From positions 3,851,001 through 3,915,000 of the forward strand of contig JAXDDX010000005.1 of assembly GCA_034670405.1 (NCBI GenBank): DNA of 64,000 nt, read 5' to 3'. This DNA comes from Hoplostethus atlanticus (lineage: Eukaryota; Chordata; Actinopteri; Trachichthyiformes; Trachichthyidae). This document shows positions 25,241-38,164 of this stretch, one piece after another. The first letter of the stretch is position 1. The number at the start of each line of letters is the position of its first letter. The translations under genes were made by a program, and so were the position numbers. The notes under the pieces were generated by a model, which searched no databases, was not told the origin of the DNA, and was given only the letters and a program-made list of their open reading frames with translations.

Positions 25241-25654
25241 TTATTATTTCATATATTATAGAGGAGTACCCTCATAAAATTCTTATCGACACCTCAAACT
25301 TTAATGAAGATATCCCAGTTTGGGGTTGTCGCCAAAAAATGTCGCATTTTTGATTGTGACCACATAACACTTATTCCTAACAGCCAATGATGTGCTAATG
25401 GACAGAGGCATTCATCCCAATGTGTTATGACCTCCCAGCCTGGATCGGTGTCCTGTAGGGGTCAGAGGTCAGAGAAGTGGCGAGTGCTATGCAGGTACAG
25501 GGGCAGTCTCTCATGTAAATATGTCAATGCGTCCCATAAACAGCCTTCAATCTGACCTCTAGAGGATGATATATCGATCGACGGGAGGGGCTACGTGGGT
25601 GTTTGTGTGTGGGTGGGGGGGCAGAATCCAAGAAGTATAGCGTGTGGGCCAGTT

Positions 25655-25706
<52 letters not shown>

Positions 25707-26018
25707 TGAGAGTGTGAAAGGTGCTGCTGTTTTATTTATAGAGTCGGCGCTATTTATACCCAACTCAAAGATCAGTTCAGAGAAGCAGCTCGTGGGCCAC
25801 AGCCAAGATCACTCTCTCCATTAACTGTGCATGCACAAAAACTCGACACACACCCAAACACACACATATAAGCACAGACACACATGTACACAGCACCAAA
25901 TGAATCTTCCGTTGCCGGTGCTGCTAACGCTACTAGTCTTTAACACAACACAGGGAGACATTTACAGCCATGTATTGGCTGGTTTTCCTGTCCGCTATCG
26001 CAAAGGGGGGTGGAGGTT

Positions 26019-26061
<43 letters not shown>

Positions 26062-26364
26062 AGCTGAGCCCACACTGACTGAATGAGCGTTCTTCATGGA
26101 GTACAGCAGGGTTTAACATGCTGGGGGGGGGATCAATAGAGTGAACCGGCGCCGATCGATTGCAATTCATTTGCCTTATTTTATTATTATTTTTTTTTTC
26201 CCCCCGCGCTCACACTCCGCACTGTGCTGCAGCTGTGTCCAGCGAGCTAATACATAAATAAACATACACACACATATGCATACAAAAGCATGTACGAATA
26301 CACCGCACACACACACCACACGCACACACCTGAGCGGCTTGAAAACGATTGCGCCGTGCCCTCC

Positions 26365-26550
26365 ACGCAGGTTCAATAAACCAGTATGGAATTTATTTAT
26401 TTTTATTGAGCATATCAGCTCATCCCGGTCGCCTCTGCATAACAAGGCCTGTATAATTAAACCATAAATTTTCAGAGCGCTCCTTTAATTACCGCAGACA
26501 ATGTCAGGAGGCAGCGGAGTAAACAAATGGCTTTGAAGTGAGCGAGTTAG
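26365..26550. promoter_or_regulatory. Candidate conserved non-coding element
   Basis: An island of unique, AT-balanced sequence between microsatellites, with homeodomain-type cores (TATAATTAAACC, TTTAATTACC), TTTATTTATTTTTATTG and a GTAAACAAATG forkhead-like site. TSHZ genes are known to be surrounded by many conserved enhancers. Conservation itself cannot be tested here. Confidence 0.3.
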
Positions 26551-27059
26551 AAAACGCTTCGACACAGCGGCGGAGAAGGCTGTTCATTTAGGTGGGGGAT
26601 GTTTGACGCACTTAAAAAGGATGCAACGTTCAAAAAAGAGTGTGTGTGCATGCGGGTGTACAGTATAGCCCCCCCCCCCTGCCCCCCTCGCCCCCCTCGC
26701 CACCCACCGTACCATTTCTAGGAAAGCTTTTCATGGTTTGGAGTCGAGGGAGGAACAGTCGGTGCTAGCGTGACTATGTGCAAATGTGTCTATTGGGATG
26801 CGTGTGAAATGTGAATCAGTGTGTGTTGGCATGTGTGTGTGTATGAGTTTGCACGTTTGTTTTGCCTGAACAACACGCACACACAAGGTACAGTGTGTGT
26901 GTGCACGTGTAAAAAAATTGATTGCGAGCCCCGGAGGTTCGTGACTGGAAATGTCTGCGGAAAACCGTAAAAGTGTCGCGCCCGTGCATGTGCATCGTGC
27001 ATCGTGCATGTGCGGGTGTGTGTACGCGTGCACGTGTGTGTACGTGCGTGCTTCAGGTC

Positions 27060-27240
27060 AATGTCAACACGCGCGGCCTGCTTACCAGCAGCTTAGCTAA
27101 TTACACAAGGGCCCTTAAGGCCACTTAGAACAGGTTAGCTAATGAACAAACAGGCTGATTGCAGATTAATTGAGAGGTGCTCCTAATCTTCACCCCTCAA
27201 CGCAATGACAAATGCTAACCGCCGCTAATTAGTCCGGTAC
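27060..27240. promoter_or_regulatory. Candidate conserved non-coding element
   Basis: Unique sequence dense in TAAT cores (AGCTAATTACAC, GCTAATGAACAAAC, AGATTAATTGAG, GCTAATTAGTCC) with the palindromic GGGCCCTTAAGGCC segment. It is free of simple repeats, unlike its flanks. Confidence 0.35.
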
Positions 27241-27942
27241 GGAGAGAGCCGAGGGTGGAGGTGGTATTTACAGTTAGCGTCGCGCGCGGAAGCGTGGCTT
27301 TACACATCCGCCGAAAGCGTTAAGCAAAGACGACCTCCGTGCAACTGCCAGGAAGTAGAACATAAGGAGAGGACGGCGGCGTAAGGGGCCTTCTTTTGCT
27401 CGTTCTGCAGTCTAGGCTTCAGAATAAAGGCTCGGGAATGAACCTTATTTTATTCTTGCTTTTGATTTGGTCCTATTTTTTTTTTTTGTATTATTCTGTG
27501 CATTTACTCTTTAGAATTGTATTTATTTTATTATTATTATTAGTGGTAGTAGTCCTATTTTTTTTTTTTATTTATTGCTCAAATTTTTGTTTTTATTGTA
27601 TTATTCTTGTGATTTTTATTATAACTAATAGTATAATAATTCTAATTATTCTTATTATCATTATTATTATTACCAGAGACAGAAATGTTTTGAGCCAGTC
27701 TTTTTGACACGTTCCAGTATTCCACTGTGCACGCCTCCCACTTCGCCCAGTTCTCCCAGTTCTGGGTTACCGCGACACCCCGCGATGATAACGTCCTCTT
27801 CTGCTCTTTCCTTGGAGCCTCCCCTCTCGTTCTGTTCCGTGGCAGCACTGGACTGTTTAGACTAGCGGGCTCGCAGTTAACCTTAAAATATTATCGGGGG
27901 GCTCTCTGCTTGAACAGGGAACCTGAAACGGGTTCAACACAA

Positions 27943-28040
27943 TGGGTTGTAGAGGATTATAAAGGCGGGATGAGGAGAAGTAGGCCCCTCAGCGGGGATC
28001 TGAACCAGCAACCATCTGTGGGACCATCACCTGCCAAAAC
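27943..28040 (-). mobile_element. tRNA-derived SINE fragment
   Basis: On the minus strand TGGCAGGTGATGG resembles an A box, and about 31 nt later GGTTCAGATCCC resembles a B box. A (CA)n run follows at its 5' side. It is short and degenerate, in tshz1 intron 1. Confidence 0.35.
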
Positions 28041-28051
28041 AACCCCCCCCT

Positions 28052-28076
28052 CCACACACACACACACACACACGCA

Positions 28077-28118
<42 letters not shown>

Positions 28119-28136
28119 CAAACACACACACACTTA
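28052..28136. repeat. (CA)n microsatellite, compound
   Basis: About 80 bp of CA with GCAC and AACA interruptions. Further CA tracts follow at 28,226-28,270 and 28,457-28,496. Confidence 0.95.
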
Positions 28137-28453
28137 CACAGCCCCTAAAACTACTCCCCATGGCCCGACTTCTTCCAACTTCCATCTGCCTGGATAAATT
28201 TGTCATACAGCTCCCCTGTCTATTACACACACACACACACACACACACATACACACACACACATACACCTGTGCTTTTAAAGCTGCCTCCCCACTCATAC
28301 TCCACCTGGCCTCTTACAACCACTGACCCCACCTCCCATCCATCCGCCCCAAACCCTCCCCCCCTTCCCATAATCCATCCCTCCATCCATCGGCTTCATT
28401 CTTCACTGCCACCTGTGCCTTTAAATCCCTACATCAATGGAGCACTTCACCTG

Positions 28454-28499
<46 letters not shown>

Positions 28500-28940
28500 C
28501 AATATTTCCAAAACAGGATAGAAATCGTACATTTTCAAAAACCAACAAACAACAGTGTAGACATTCGAACCATATTGGTTTGAAAAAAAACTGTACAAGA
28601 CAGACACACACATTCACCAATGAACACAAACACAAGCACATATACAGACACACACACACATACACACACACACACACACACTGTCTCTGACAAGACAACA
28701 GCCAGCAGCAGCTGCTTCTATCTCCTAGCAACGGCCAGCCTGATAGATGACCCAACGATGGATAATTACCGTAAATCACCAGAGCTCACACACTGAGGGA
28801 GAGAGAGGGGCGAGAGAGCTAGGGGAGGACAGCGAGAGAGAGAGAGAGAGAGTAGAAACTGAAAGGGATCAGAAGTAGAGGGCTGGGACTGGTCATGCAT
28901 GCACTAATGCACCTTGATGAGCTAAGACTCATCCACCTTT

Positions 28941-28974
<34 letters not shown>

Positions 28975-29281
28975 CAAATTTACACATTTACACATACACA
29001 CATCCTCCTCTCGCCTGTACAAACACACACGCTTGCACACCCACGCATTCTCTTGTACAAACACACACAATACACAATACACATTTACAGATATACACAC
29101 AAAAAATGTGCACATACACTCTCACATAGAGAACACACACACACACACACACACACAGAGGCAGCGGCCTTGTCGCTGTAATCCAAAACCGCATGCCCCG
29201 CCTCCCTGCAGAGGCGCTTGTCTGTCAAAGATTCACCTTTTTTACACAGAGACGCCAATCAATGGCCAGACAGAGATGGGG

Positions 29282-29284
<3 letters not shown>

Positions 29285-29335
<51 letters not shown>
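29285..29335. repeat. (GT)n microsatellite
   Basis: A perfect run of about 25 GT units. Confidence 0.97.
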
Positions 29336-29337
<2 letters not shown>

Positions 29338-29979
29338 GGGCAGTATTTAGTACACTGCCATACACAAAAAAAAAAAACAGTGGAAGCAAGACAACAGCAA
29401 GACAATCATTTACCACCAAAACTTCCAAAGCTGCTGCTATTTGGTCAACGTGATGAATTATCAGACGCAGGCCAACAAACTATCAGCCGGTCCTGAACGC
29501 ACCTCTGATGGGACTTTTTTCACCTTTCCAAATCTTCCATTTCTGGTTGTCTGATTTTTTTTCATCTCCTAGCTTCATCTCATAACGCTAAAACCCAATT
29601 TTGGGCCTAGTCCCGCACCAAACCGACAAACCCCGAGCATCCCGAGACAAACTCCCACCAGAGTTTACTCCACCTCATAAACAGATCTCACATACGCTCC
29701 ATTTACTTGCACTTCTTTCTTTTTTCCCCCCCCCCTCTTCCAGACAATCTGTCCCTCTCTCCCCTTCCTTTCTTTCCTCACTCCTCCCCCCTCCACGCCT
29801 CCCTCCCCTGCGCGCGAGTCCTGGCTGCTGCAGACATTTGATCTGGCTGCCTTGTGATAGATTGACAGGTAATGAGGAGGTTGAAGGGGCGTTGGAGACA
29901 GGAGCAGGTGTTCAGCACAGTCTTTTTGGCCGGCGCTAAGCTGCCATGTCCTTCACTGCTGCACCACACCACTCCACTT

Positions 29980-30015
<36 letters not shown>

Positions 30016-30274
30016 ATTCTTTCCCCTCTGTCTTTATTTCTTTCCACCATCCCCCCTTTTTTCTCTTCCTGAGAGAAGAGGACGGTGCAATCCATCACGC
30101 GGTGACACGGTCGGACATGGAGTGTCTTTATATGGGGAGAAACGCATCAGCCGTGGAAATAAATAGAGAAACGAACATCGGGTCCCATGCTGGCGGAGGC
30201 AAACTAGGCCTCGGACTGATCAGTCAAACTGTGTCGAGGAGACACTGAGACTGATTTGGAGCATCTGCGTAGCA

Positions 30275-30620
30275 TTCGAACCGATATGGGCCCGCGGAGG
30301 CCGATACCGACGACATTGTTTTTTGACTGAAGCTGCCGCTAGCCGGTCCCCACGTCATTTAGAGCATCATGGGACACTAAGACATTTCAGCAGGTTTCAC
30401 TGCAGCTTTTACAGACTGTTGAGTAAAATCCTCCCACACCACACTGGAATGACTTCTCAGGTCATCTGATGTATAAATGATAAAACTATATTCACTAGCT
30501 GCGGTCAGAGAGGCACCGCCGTCACGTCAAAAGGTGGGCGACGCCGATTGGCCGATATTTGACAGCTTCATAAAAAGGACAATATCGGCAAACCGGTATA
30601 TCGGTCTAATCCGACTACTT
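30275..30620. mobile_element. Family A TATCGG-ended repeat, copy 3
   Basis: It opens GAACCGATATGGGC and closes ACCGGTATATCGGTCTAATC, an inverted pair. The interior TTTAGAGCATCATGGGACAC and TTCACTAGCTGCGGTCAG match copy 1. It lies in tshz1 intron 1. Confidence 0.65.
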
Positions 30621-30764
30621 TGACCTCTTTTACCGCTGCTGACATAAGCAAAGCGCTGTTGTGCATCGCACCACACAAACTGAGAGGATGAGAGAGAAGG
30701 AGGATGGAGGAGAGGGAGGAGAAGAAGAGGTGAATCAAAAGATGGGTCGCCGCTGAACCTAACC

Positions 30765-31245
30765 GCATAGATGGTTTGATGTGGTCTGAATCAGGAGAGG
30801 AGTTGGTTGTTTTGCTGAATTGAGGCATTGGTTCGGTTGGGTTTCACATGCACAATATCCAGCAAATCATAATCCATCAACACAAGCCACATGGCTGCTG
30901 GCATTTCCTGGGTTGGTCAGACATTTGGTGCAGAAAAGGACTTTCTCTCGGGGTAAAACTCGCCCTTAACCCCGTTTAACCCCGCATTGACCAGAGCTTC
31001 CTGAGTCGGATCACATGACTCTCAGTCCAAAACCAAACTCCCTCTCAACGCGGCCTGCTGTGTTCTCATAAGGCCGAACCAAACCCCCGACGAACCGGGG
31101 GAAACAGCCGGCGGCTTCCAAATAACTCCTCTGAACCGGCTAGGTGTGAAAACGCACCGAAAGGCAGCGAGGCTGGAACCGGGGCGGGCGTGGGGGGGAA
31201 CAAGGCCTCGGACCCATAAATCCACCCCTCCGGTTTACTACCTAA
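30765..31245. mobile_element. Family C repeat, copy 2
   Basis: This is the longer copy of the element seen at 2.7-3.0 kb: AAATCATAATCCATCAACA, GGTTGGTCAGACATTTGGTG, GGGGTAAAACTCGCCCTTAAC. It extends through CCTCTCAACGCGG and GGCCGAACCAAAC to GTGTGAAAACGCACCGAAAGG, a pattern like hAT-type ends in fish (inference). Within tshz1 intron 1. Confidence 0.55.
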
Positions 31246-31816
31246 CATTAAAGGACATGTCAGCCTCCTAAATCAGCGGGCGGCGAGGAGACAGCGGGGC
31301 TAAAACAGGGAGCATTAGCATGTTCCCTCCAACATTCCTGAGAGGTGAACAAACTCCCGCCGACCGCCGAAGTTCAAACCCTTCACTCTGAGATTACCCG
31401 ATCAGCTCGCTGTTACGACGGGGTTTTGGTTTTTTTTCTTCCGCGAAATCCAGCTCCCAGTCTGACTTTCAGACCAGCTTTACTTACTGGATTCCCGGCC
31501 GCGCGAACGTCTCTACCTGGACAGTCGCGAAAGACGGCATAATTATTTGAAATAACTCGAGATAACAGCGTGTGGAATTAAAAGACGAGCCGCTGCCGCC
31601 GCCGGGCTTAAAATTAGCCGTTTCCCAATTGTCACCTTCCTCAAAGAGAACCTGTTTTCTGGAAAGGAAAAAAAAAAAAAAAAAAAAAAGTCGACGCAAT
31701 CACATTCAAACACACTCGCCTGTCAGTTTAGAACTCAAACACACACACACACACACACACACACGCTGACAAGACACACATTCGCGCACACACGGACCGA
31801 AACACGTCCGACGCGC

Positions 31817-31852
<36 letters not shown>

Positions 31853-32412
31853 TTTAAGCCCTCGCCTGGCATCAGCTGTCACACAACCTGTCTCGGAGAA
31901 CTAAGCAGAGACAGACACTGTCAACTTAGAGTGCCTCAAATGCCCACATCCAGCCAGGCAGAGGAGAAATCAAGCCCGTCTCCCAGTATAATTTGCGCTA
32001 ATCCTTCATGGGAGATAGCAAAGTCTACGGCGTATCTGGCTAATAGCATCAGTCAGCGGCAGGTTCTAATCTCACAGTTAGACCCATTTCCATCACGGAC
32101 TGACGACAAAAGCACCAGCACAAAGTGTGATTACCTTCTTCTTCTTTTTTTTTTTTTTTACATTTCTGCATGACGTGACTCCTGATAATGGCGGGCGGGG
32201 GAGGAGGGGAGGAGGGGGGGGGAGGGTTAAAAACACGAGAGAAACTTAGAGGTTCTCGTCTTAGCGGAAAAGAAGAAGAAGAAGAAGAAAGTCATTTCAG
32301 GCGGCGATGCAAGACAGGTGGACAGGGGGAAACATCAGCAGAGAAAAAGTGGAGGTAGAGAGAGGAAAAAACCTTTCAGTCGAGGGAGCGGGCACGCACA
32401 TGCACACACACT

Positions 32413-32445
<33 letters not shown>

Positions 32446-33060
32446 CCCCTTTTCAAAGCGTTTACAACCTGTGGTGTTTGTCCTGCTCTGCTGGCTGCTT
32501 CACCGCGTGCATTTGAATGCCGACTGGAGTGCATCCCTCTCTCTTTTCAGACAGCGCCATAAAAGACGGCGCGCACAATGAGGGGCTCTTTTCAGCCAAG
32601 TGGGGCTGCCCGAGGGGTAGGGAAGCACCGCCCGAAGAAACCAACCCCTCTGCCGCATGCTACTCCCGGGGCACAACCGCGGCACAACAAGAAGGTGCCG
32701 GGGCCTTGATGAGTAATGAGAGATTATTCACCCAGATGACAAAACGGAGCAGAAACAAAACTATACCAGAAGGTTCGGGGATGCGGAGTCCTTGAGTTGC
32801 TATGGCCGCTTTCCCCTACACACAGCTTTCCTTTTTTTTGTCCTCTCTTTCTTCTCTCATTAGTGTGTGTGTGTGTGTGTGTGTGCGTGTGTGTGCGTGT
32901 GTGTGACCTGGCTAAGGGAGGGAGACAAAAGGAAGGGGAGGTAGCATAAGGATCCTAATGAAGCCGTAAATCAAAAAGTCCAATGAGAAAAGACTCTGAA
33001 GGAGGATCACATCACTGGGGATCAATGGAGACATCTATGCTAAGAGAACCGTTGCAAAGC

Positions 33061-33101
<41 letters not shown>

Positions 33102-33203
33102 AGAGGGAAAAAAAAAAAGAGGAAAAACAGCAAATATATGCACTGGCGTATGCATTGAGGCGGTGCAAAGCTTAAAGAGAGGCCAACTCACGGCCGAATG
33201 TGT

Positions 33204-33239
<36 letters not shown>

Positions 33240-35008
33240 GTCTACAATTTATTAAACTTCCTCCGCGTCGTCCCCTCCCCGAAATACAAAAACAGGCCTC
33301 TGGAGTTCCTCCCTCTCGTCTGAATAATACCGGCCGTGATGAATGGCGGCATAACTCTGATATCCACGATCAATCTCTCCTTTAAAGACGCATTCATCTC
33401 CAGCGATGCCGATGTGGGTGGGGGGGGGAGGATGACTGTGTTCCTGACCTCCTAGCAGGGTAGGGGGAGGAGGTAGGGTAGGTGTGGGTCTGTAGGGTCG
33501 GGCCCAAGGGTGCTGGCGGGGCGGGGTGGGGGAGGGGGCGTCCACTGAGTGATGTCTGTCAGCTCACATCTGGCTGCAAAAATAAATGAGGCTTATGAAG
33601 ACAAATGAAAAGGGCCCGTCTCTGGGGGGGGAGGGGGGGGGGAGACAAAGAAGAGGGACAGAGAGAGAGAGGGAGGTAGAGGCCGGATAGGAGGATAGGA
33701 GAGGTGAAGGGACGTTCAAACCTCCCAGCAAACATGTTGATGTTGGGTTACATGCTGATTGGACGAATCAAAAGTAAAAGGCGGGACCTAAACCTCTTCA
33801 TGATATCAGTAAAAACATTTTTACCGCGCCGTAATACGATAGACAAAAACACCAAAGAAGTAAGATTTCAAAATGGCCACCGTGTGACCAAAACTCATAC
33901 CTATGGCTGTGTGTGTATAGAGGGCGGGGGAGACGGGGGAGTCAGGGGAGAGGGGGGGAGGTTTAAAGAGTGAACTCTCGGTGACCTGTTGGAGAGGTCG
34001 GCCCCCGGTGACACCGCCAGTGAATATTCCCCTTAATGATGTACCACGTCTTTTAACCCCGCAGACAAAGCAAGGAAACATCACACCGCCGGCAGGGCTC
34101 CCCCCGTGTCTTCCTTTTCTCTCTTTTCCCTCCCTCCCTCCCTCCCTCCCGTCTCTGCTTGCTCACCACCTCCAGTGTTTTTTTTTTTAATTATTAACCG
34201 TAGATTTCCACTCTTCACGCCTTCTTGATCCTCCCGGGGCCGCCGAGGCTCCAGAAAATAGTCCGGCGTCAGAAAGCGACCGGGTGAAGGTGCATGAAAT
34301 AAACATGTGTGAATCAGAATAGCCGAACCTTCGTGTTGCTCCGAATCACACGCCAGAGTCTAATAATACTTTTGTAATCTTGGTGTTTTCTTTTATTAAA
34401 CTTCCAACCATATGTCTGGTTTTGCTTGATCTCTGGTCTCCTTTCTAACAATAAAAACTACAAGATACCCGACTGAGGCTCACACCGTCGATGTCAACTT
34501 TTTAAAAAGACATCCGTCTCTGGCAGAGGGGGTTATGGACAGACCAGGCAACGGGGCCAGCTTCACTACAACACCAGGAGCTCTGGCCTCCCTCAACTTC
34601 TAATCTGTCCACGCTGGAGGAAATGAGCGGTGCTATAAAACGGGGGAGGGAGGTTGGGCGGGGGCACACCCAGGTGAGATAGTTTATTGATTCTGGAGGT
34701 GGCTGTGACGGAGTTAACCCTAACCGGGGTCGGGGGGGGGGGGGGTGGATGAAAAGGTGAGCGGATGATGGATGAGAGGGAGCTGGAAATGGAGGTAAGA
34801 CATTAACGCAACGTTGTTGGATGGGCGTGCCGCGGCAGGGCTCGCTACCGTGAGCGACAGGCTACGGTTACGACGAGCTGTTTCGTAACGGCCCCTCCCC
34901 CCCCCCCCGGCGCTCAGCACGGTGACCCGCGGACCTCCAACTGGGGGCCCCACCAGCCAGACGAGTGGTAATCACTCTGTCAAACAACTCTTTTCGACGG
35001 CAGGTATG

Positions 35009-35047
<39 letters not shown>

Positions 35048-36113
35048 ACATAATGAATGAAAGTTAGTAAGGAATATAGGCACGAGCAACTACACTGTAA
35101 AAAGGCAACAAGAAAGAAAACAAAGCCAGTTTTCAACACACACACACACACACGCCTGTACAACGCCATACCCACCGGATGCCCGTGCACACGGGGAAGA
35201 CAAGAAAACATTACAGGGCCCTGTTTTTGGCACCAGGCAGAGCGAGGAGGGAGGGTGGAGGTGGTGGCGGCGGCGGCGGCGGTGGTGGTGGTGGTGGGGG
35301 GAAACGAGGAGGAGAGTGTACGGTCGGGGGCGGGCTGAAGGAGTGGATACGAGAGAGGGGAGGGGAGGGGAGGGAGGGAGGGAGGGAGGGAGGGGAGGGT
35401 TGAGCGTTGGAATGAACTCTCTCAGGCTTTGTGGTGCACGTTTCCCAAGGCCCCCGCCTGGCCCCTTTGATAAATGACACATGTCATTCTGTCAGCCTGT
35501 GACACTGCAGCTGGGAGGCCCTGTGATATATGGCCCTGCTGAAAAAGGAAATCAACTTTTTTCCCTCTCTCTCTCCCTCCCCCCTTCTCCCTCCCTCCCC
35601 CGGCCCGGGCTGAGAGCATGGCCTTTTTATATGAGGATTTAGGTTTCCTCTGGTCCAGTAAGCTCCCTCCTCCGCCTCCTCCTTCCTCCACCCCTATCTT
35701 CTCTGCCTCCCCCCCCCCTCACCCCCCCTCCCAAAAAACAGGCATGCATGCAGCCAGGTTGCAGCTGGTTCGTTCTGCCTCACACACAATGACGCAGCTA
35801 TTATGGTCGCGTACAAAGCTGTAACCTGAGGAAAAAAGGGGCAACGCCACGTCGGAGGTGAATCCAAGATTTATGGGCGAAAAAGCCGAGGAAGTAAACA
35901 AAGTATGAACTTTTTTTTAGTAGGGGGGGGGGGCAGGGGGGGGAGGGGGGGGTAGGCAGATTCCGGTTGGGCAGGATGGCTGGTGTCTCCCACTGGGTCA
36001 TCTGTCATCCATGTGTCTGACTGGAGGACAAGCACACACAGCCCTGGAAACATCACACACACACATACACAGACACACTCCCACAGGAACTGGAATGAAC
36101 CGAGAAAGTATGC

Positions 36114-36176
<63 letters not shown>
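36114..36176. repeat. (CA)n microsatellite
   Basis: About 62 bp of CA with one TATA interruption. Confidence 0.96.
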
Positions 36177-36177
<1 letters not shown>

Positions 36178-36682
36178 TGCAGGCAGATAAATATTCACAC
36201 TCGGAAAGAGATCTCAGAGTGAATACCCGCACTATCAATCTCCAAACGGTAAAAAAAAAAAAGAAAACAAAGAAGCGATGAGGTTTTATTTCACAGGGCG
36301 AGCGAGTCCAGCCAATGAGCTGCTCCCGTGAGGCCTGCCTTTAACCCTCCCTTCCTGGAGGATTAGCCTATCACGGCATCCCATTGACCCTTCCACTCCT
36401 CGCGCCGCCCACACAGCGAGCCAGCACAAGGAAGACGAATATCTCTCTTTCTCTCATGCACACACTTTTTTTTTTTTACTCTCTCTCTCTAATCATATCC
36501 TGGTTTTTTTCTCACTCCCTCCCTCTCTCTTTTTTTAAGCCCCTCCTCCCTCTCTTCTCTCTCTCTCAACGGCTGACCTGTTATCGGCGCTCTGGAGATT
36601 TAACGGCCAAAGAAACAAGGCAGAGCGTGAGTCAGGCGTGACAGAGGGACGTTTCCCAGTGTCGCCTCTCAATCTCCATGTG

Positions 36683-36716
<34 letters not shown>

Positions 36717-36852
36717 TCACACAATTTAACACATAAAAACACACTGATTCTGGATCAGCAAATATCATCATGAGCCAAATCAAGCCCGAAGTGACGGAAG
36801 TGTCTGTGTGAAATCCCAGGAATGAGGAAAAGGATAGAGGCCACTGAGCAGG

Positions 36853-36895
<43 letters not shown>

Positions 36896-37096
36896 TGATC
36901 TGGCTGCTCACACACTCCCGACATTAAGAGTTCACTATGCGTTGCTATGGGGACCAGGGCTACTTTGACTAAAGGAGAGAGAAAGAGCGAGAGACAGAAA
37001 GAACGAGAGAAAGGAGAGAGAGGACGGCATGAAAAGAAAGCAGGAGAAGCCAATGAGGAAACAAAGGAGGAAAAGAGAGAGAGAGAGAGAGAGAGT

Positions 37097-37510
37097 AGGG
37101 CTGGACTGATATATTTCTCTTAGCCGATATTGGCCTTTTATTAGAAACCAGATGGACACGATGCCGTCTGATAGATTAGATCTGATGGATTAGATCGAGA
37201 TCTAGATCAGATTATTGATGGCAGAACGGATCAATACTGGTTGTCTATGAGAAGCCCTTAACCTGAAATGACACTAAAAGAGATATTTTGATCATATGTC
37301 TTATTGTTATTATGATTATGGGTTTCAATGGAGAGTTTTAGTGTCAGAGGCTTTCCCACTCTCACCAGAATAAAATGCCGGGGTTGAAACAGTGAATACT
37401 TGGAATGTTTTGGGGGGTGGGAATTTTTCTGGGTCGTGAAAACGGTCGACTTCAAAGACCGAATTCGCAGTCCAAATGTATCGGCGTTGGCCTCGGAAAA
37501 CCCCGTATCT
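37097..37510. mobile_element. Family A TATCGG-ended repeat, copy 4
   Basis: It opens GGGCTGGACTGATATAT with AGCCGATATTGG following. The interior GATCAATACTGG...AAGCCCTTAACCTGAA is shared in inverse orientation with copy 2. The segment GGTTTCAATGGAGAGTTTTA, GTGTCAGAGGCTTTCC and its continuation resemble copy 5. Confidence 0.55.
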
Positions 37511-37664
37511 GTTGAACTCCTAACGCGACAGAGAGAGAGAGAAACCCCGCCAGAGTCGGAGAGGGAGAGCAAACAAAAACAAGCAGAGGAGCGCAGCGCT
37601 CGGACCGCGGGCCACCTGGGGGTCGCGACCTGCCGGCGACCCCGTCAGATGTGCACTCTGTGCC

Positions 37665-37666
<2 letters not shown>

Positions 37667-37711
<45 letters not shown>
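37667..37711. repeat. (GT)n microsatellite
   Basis: A perfect run of about 22 GT units. Confidence 0.96.
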
Positions 37712-37714
<3 letters not shown>

Positions 37715-38130
37715 GGGCAAGGCATCATTAGGGCTGAGTGATGAGCAGCGGCCATGTCTGACCGGCTGCAGGGCAGAGCTCCACCGCTGACGCTGCATTT
37801 AGAAATGCCACAGGGCCTCCACAATGCCTCAATAGGACCAGTGCAACAACTATGGCGGGGTGGGGGGTGTATGTGTGACTCCCCCACCTCCCCCCCCCCC
37901 ACACACACACACACACACCCTGTTAACAGGCTGCCTCTGTGACCCACGGGATCTTGCCATACACATGTAGACAACAAACACATTGAAAACACACACAGCC
38001 GCTACTGGAAGAACATTCATAGCGCTAATGTGCGTCTGCTGCGTATACAGTGTGGCCATTGTAGCCATTTTGTTTTGGTTCAGTCGCTTTTTTTTTTTTT
38101 TTTCCTCTGATTTTTTTTGCTTTTAATCAC

Positions 38131-38164
38131 AGGAGGAGGAGGAGGAGGAGGAGGAGGAGGAGGA
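38131..38164. repeat. (GGA)n trinucleotide repeat
   Basis: About eleven GGA triplets. Confidence 0.95.

Noticed and set aside
27727..28197. 156-codon plus-strand frame
   Set aside because: It runs through a SINE fragment and a (CA)n microsatellite; the translation is simple-repeat product.
28988..29496. Frames rich in Val-Cys or Thr-His
   Set aside because: Translations of (GT)n/(CA)n microsatellites; the same applies to many other frames in the window.
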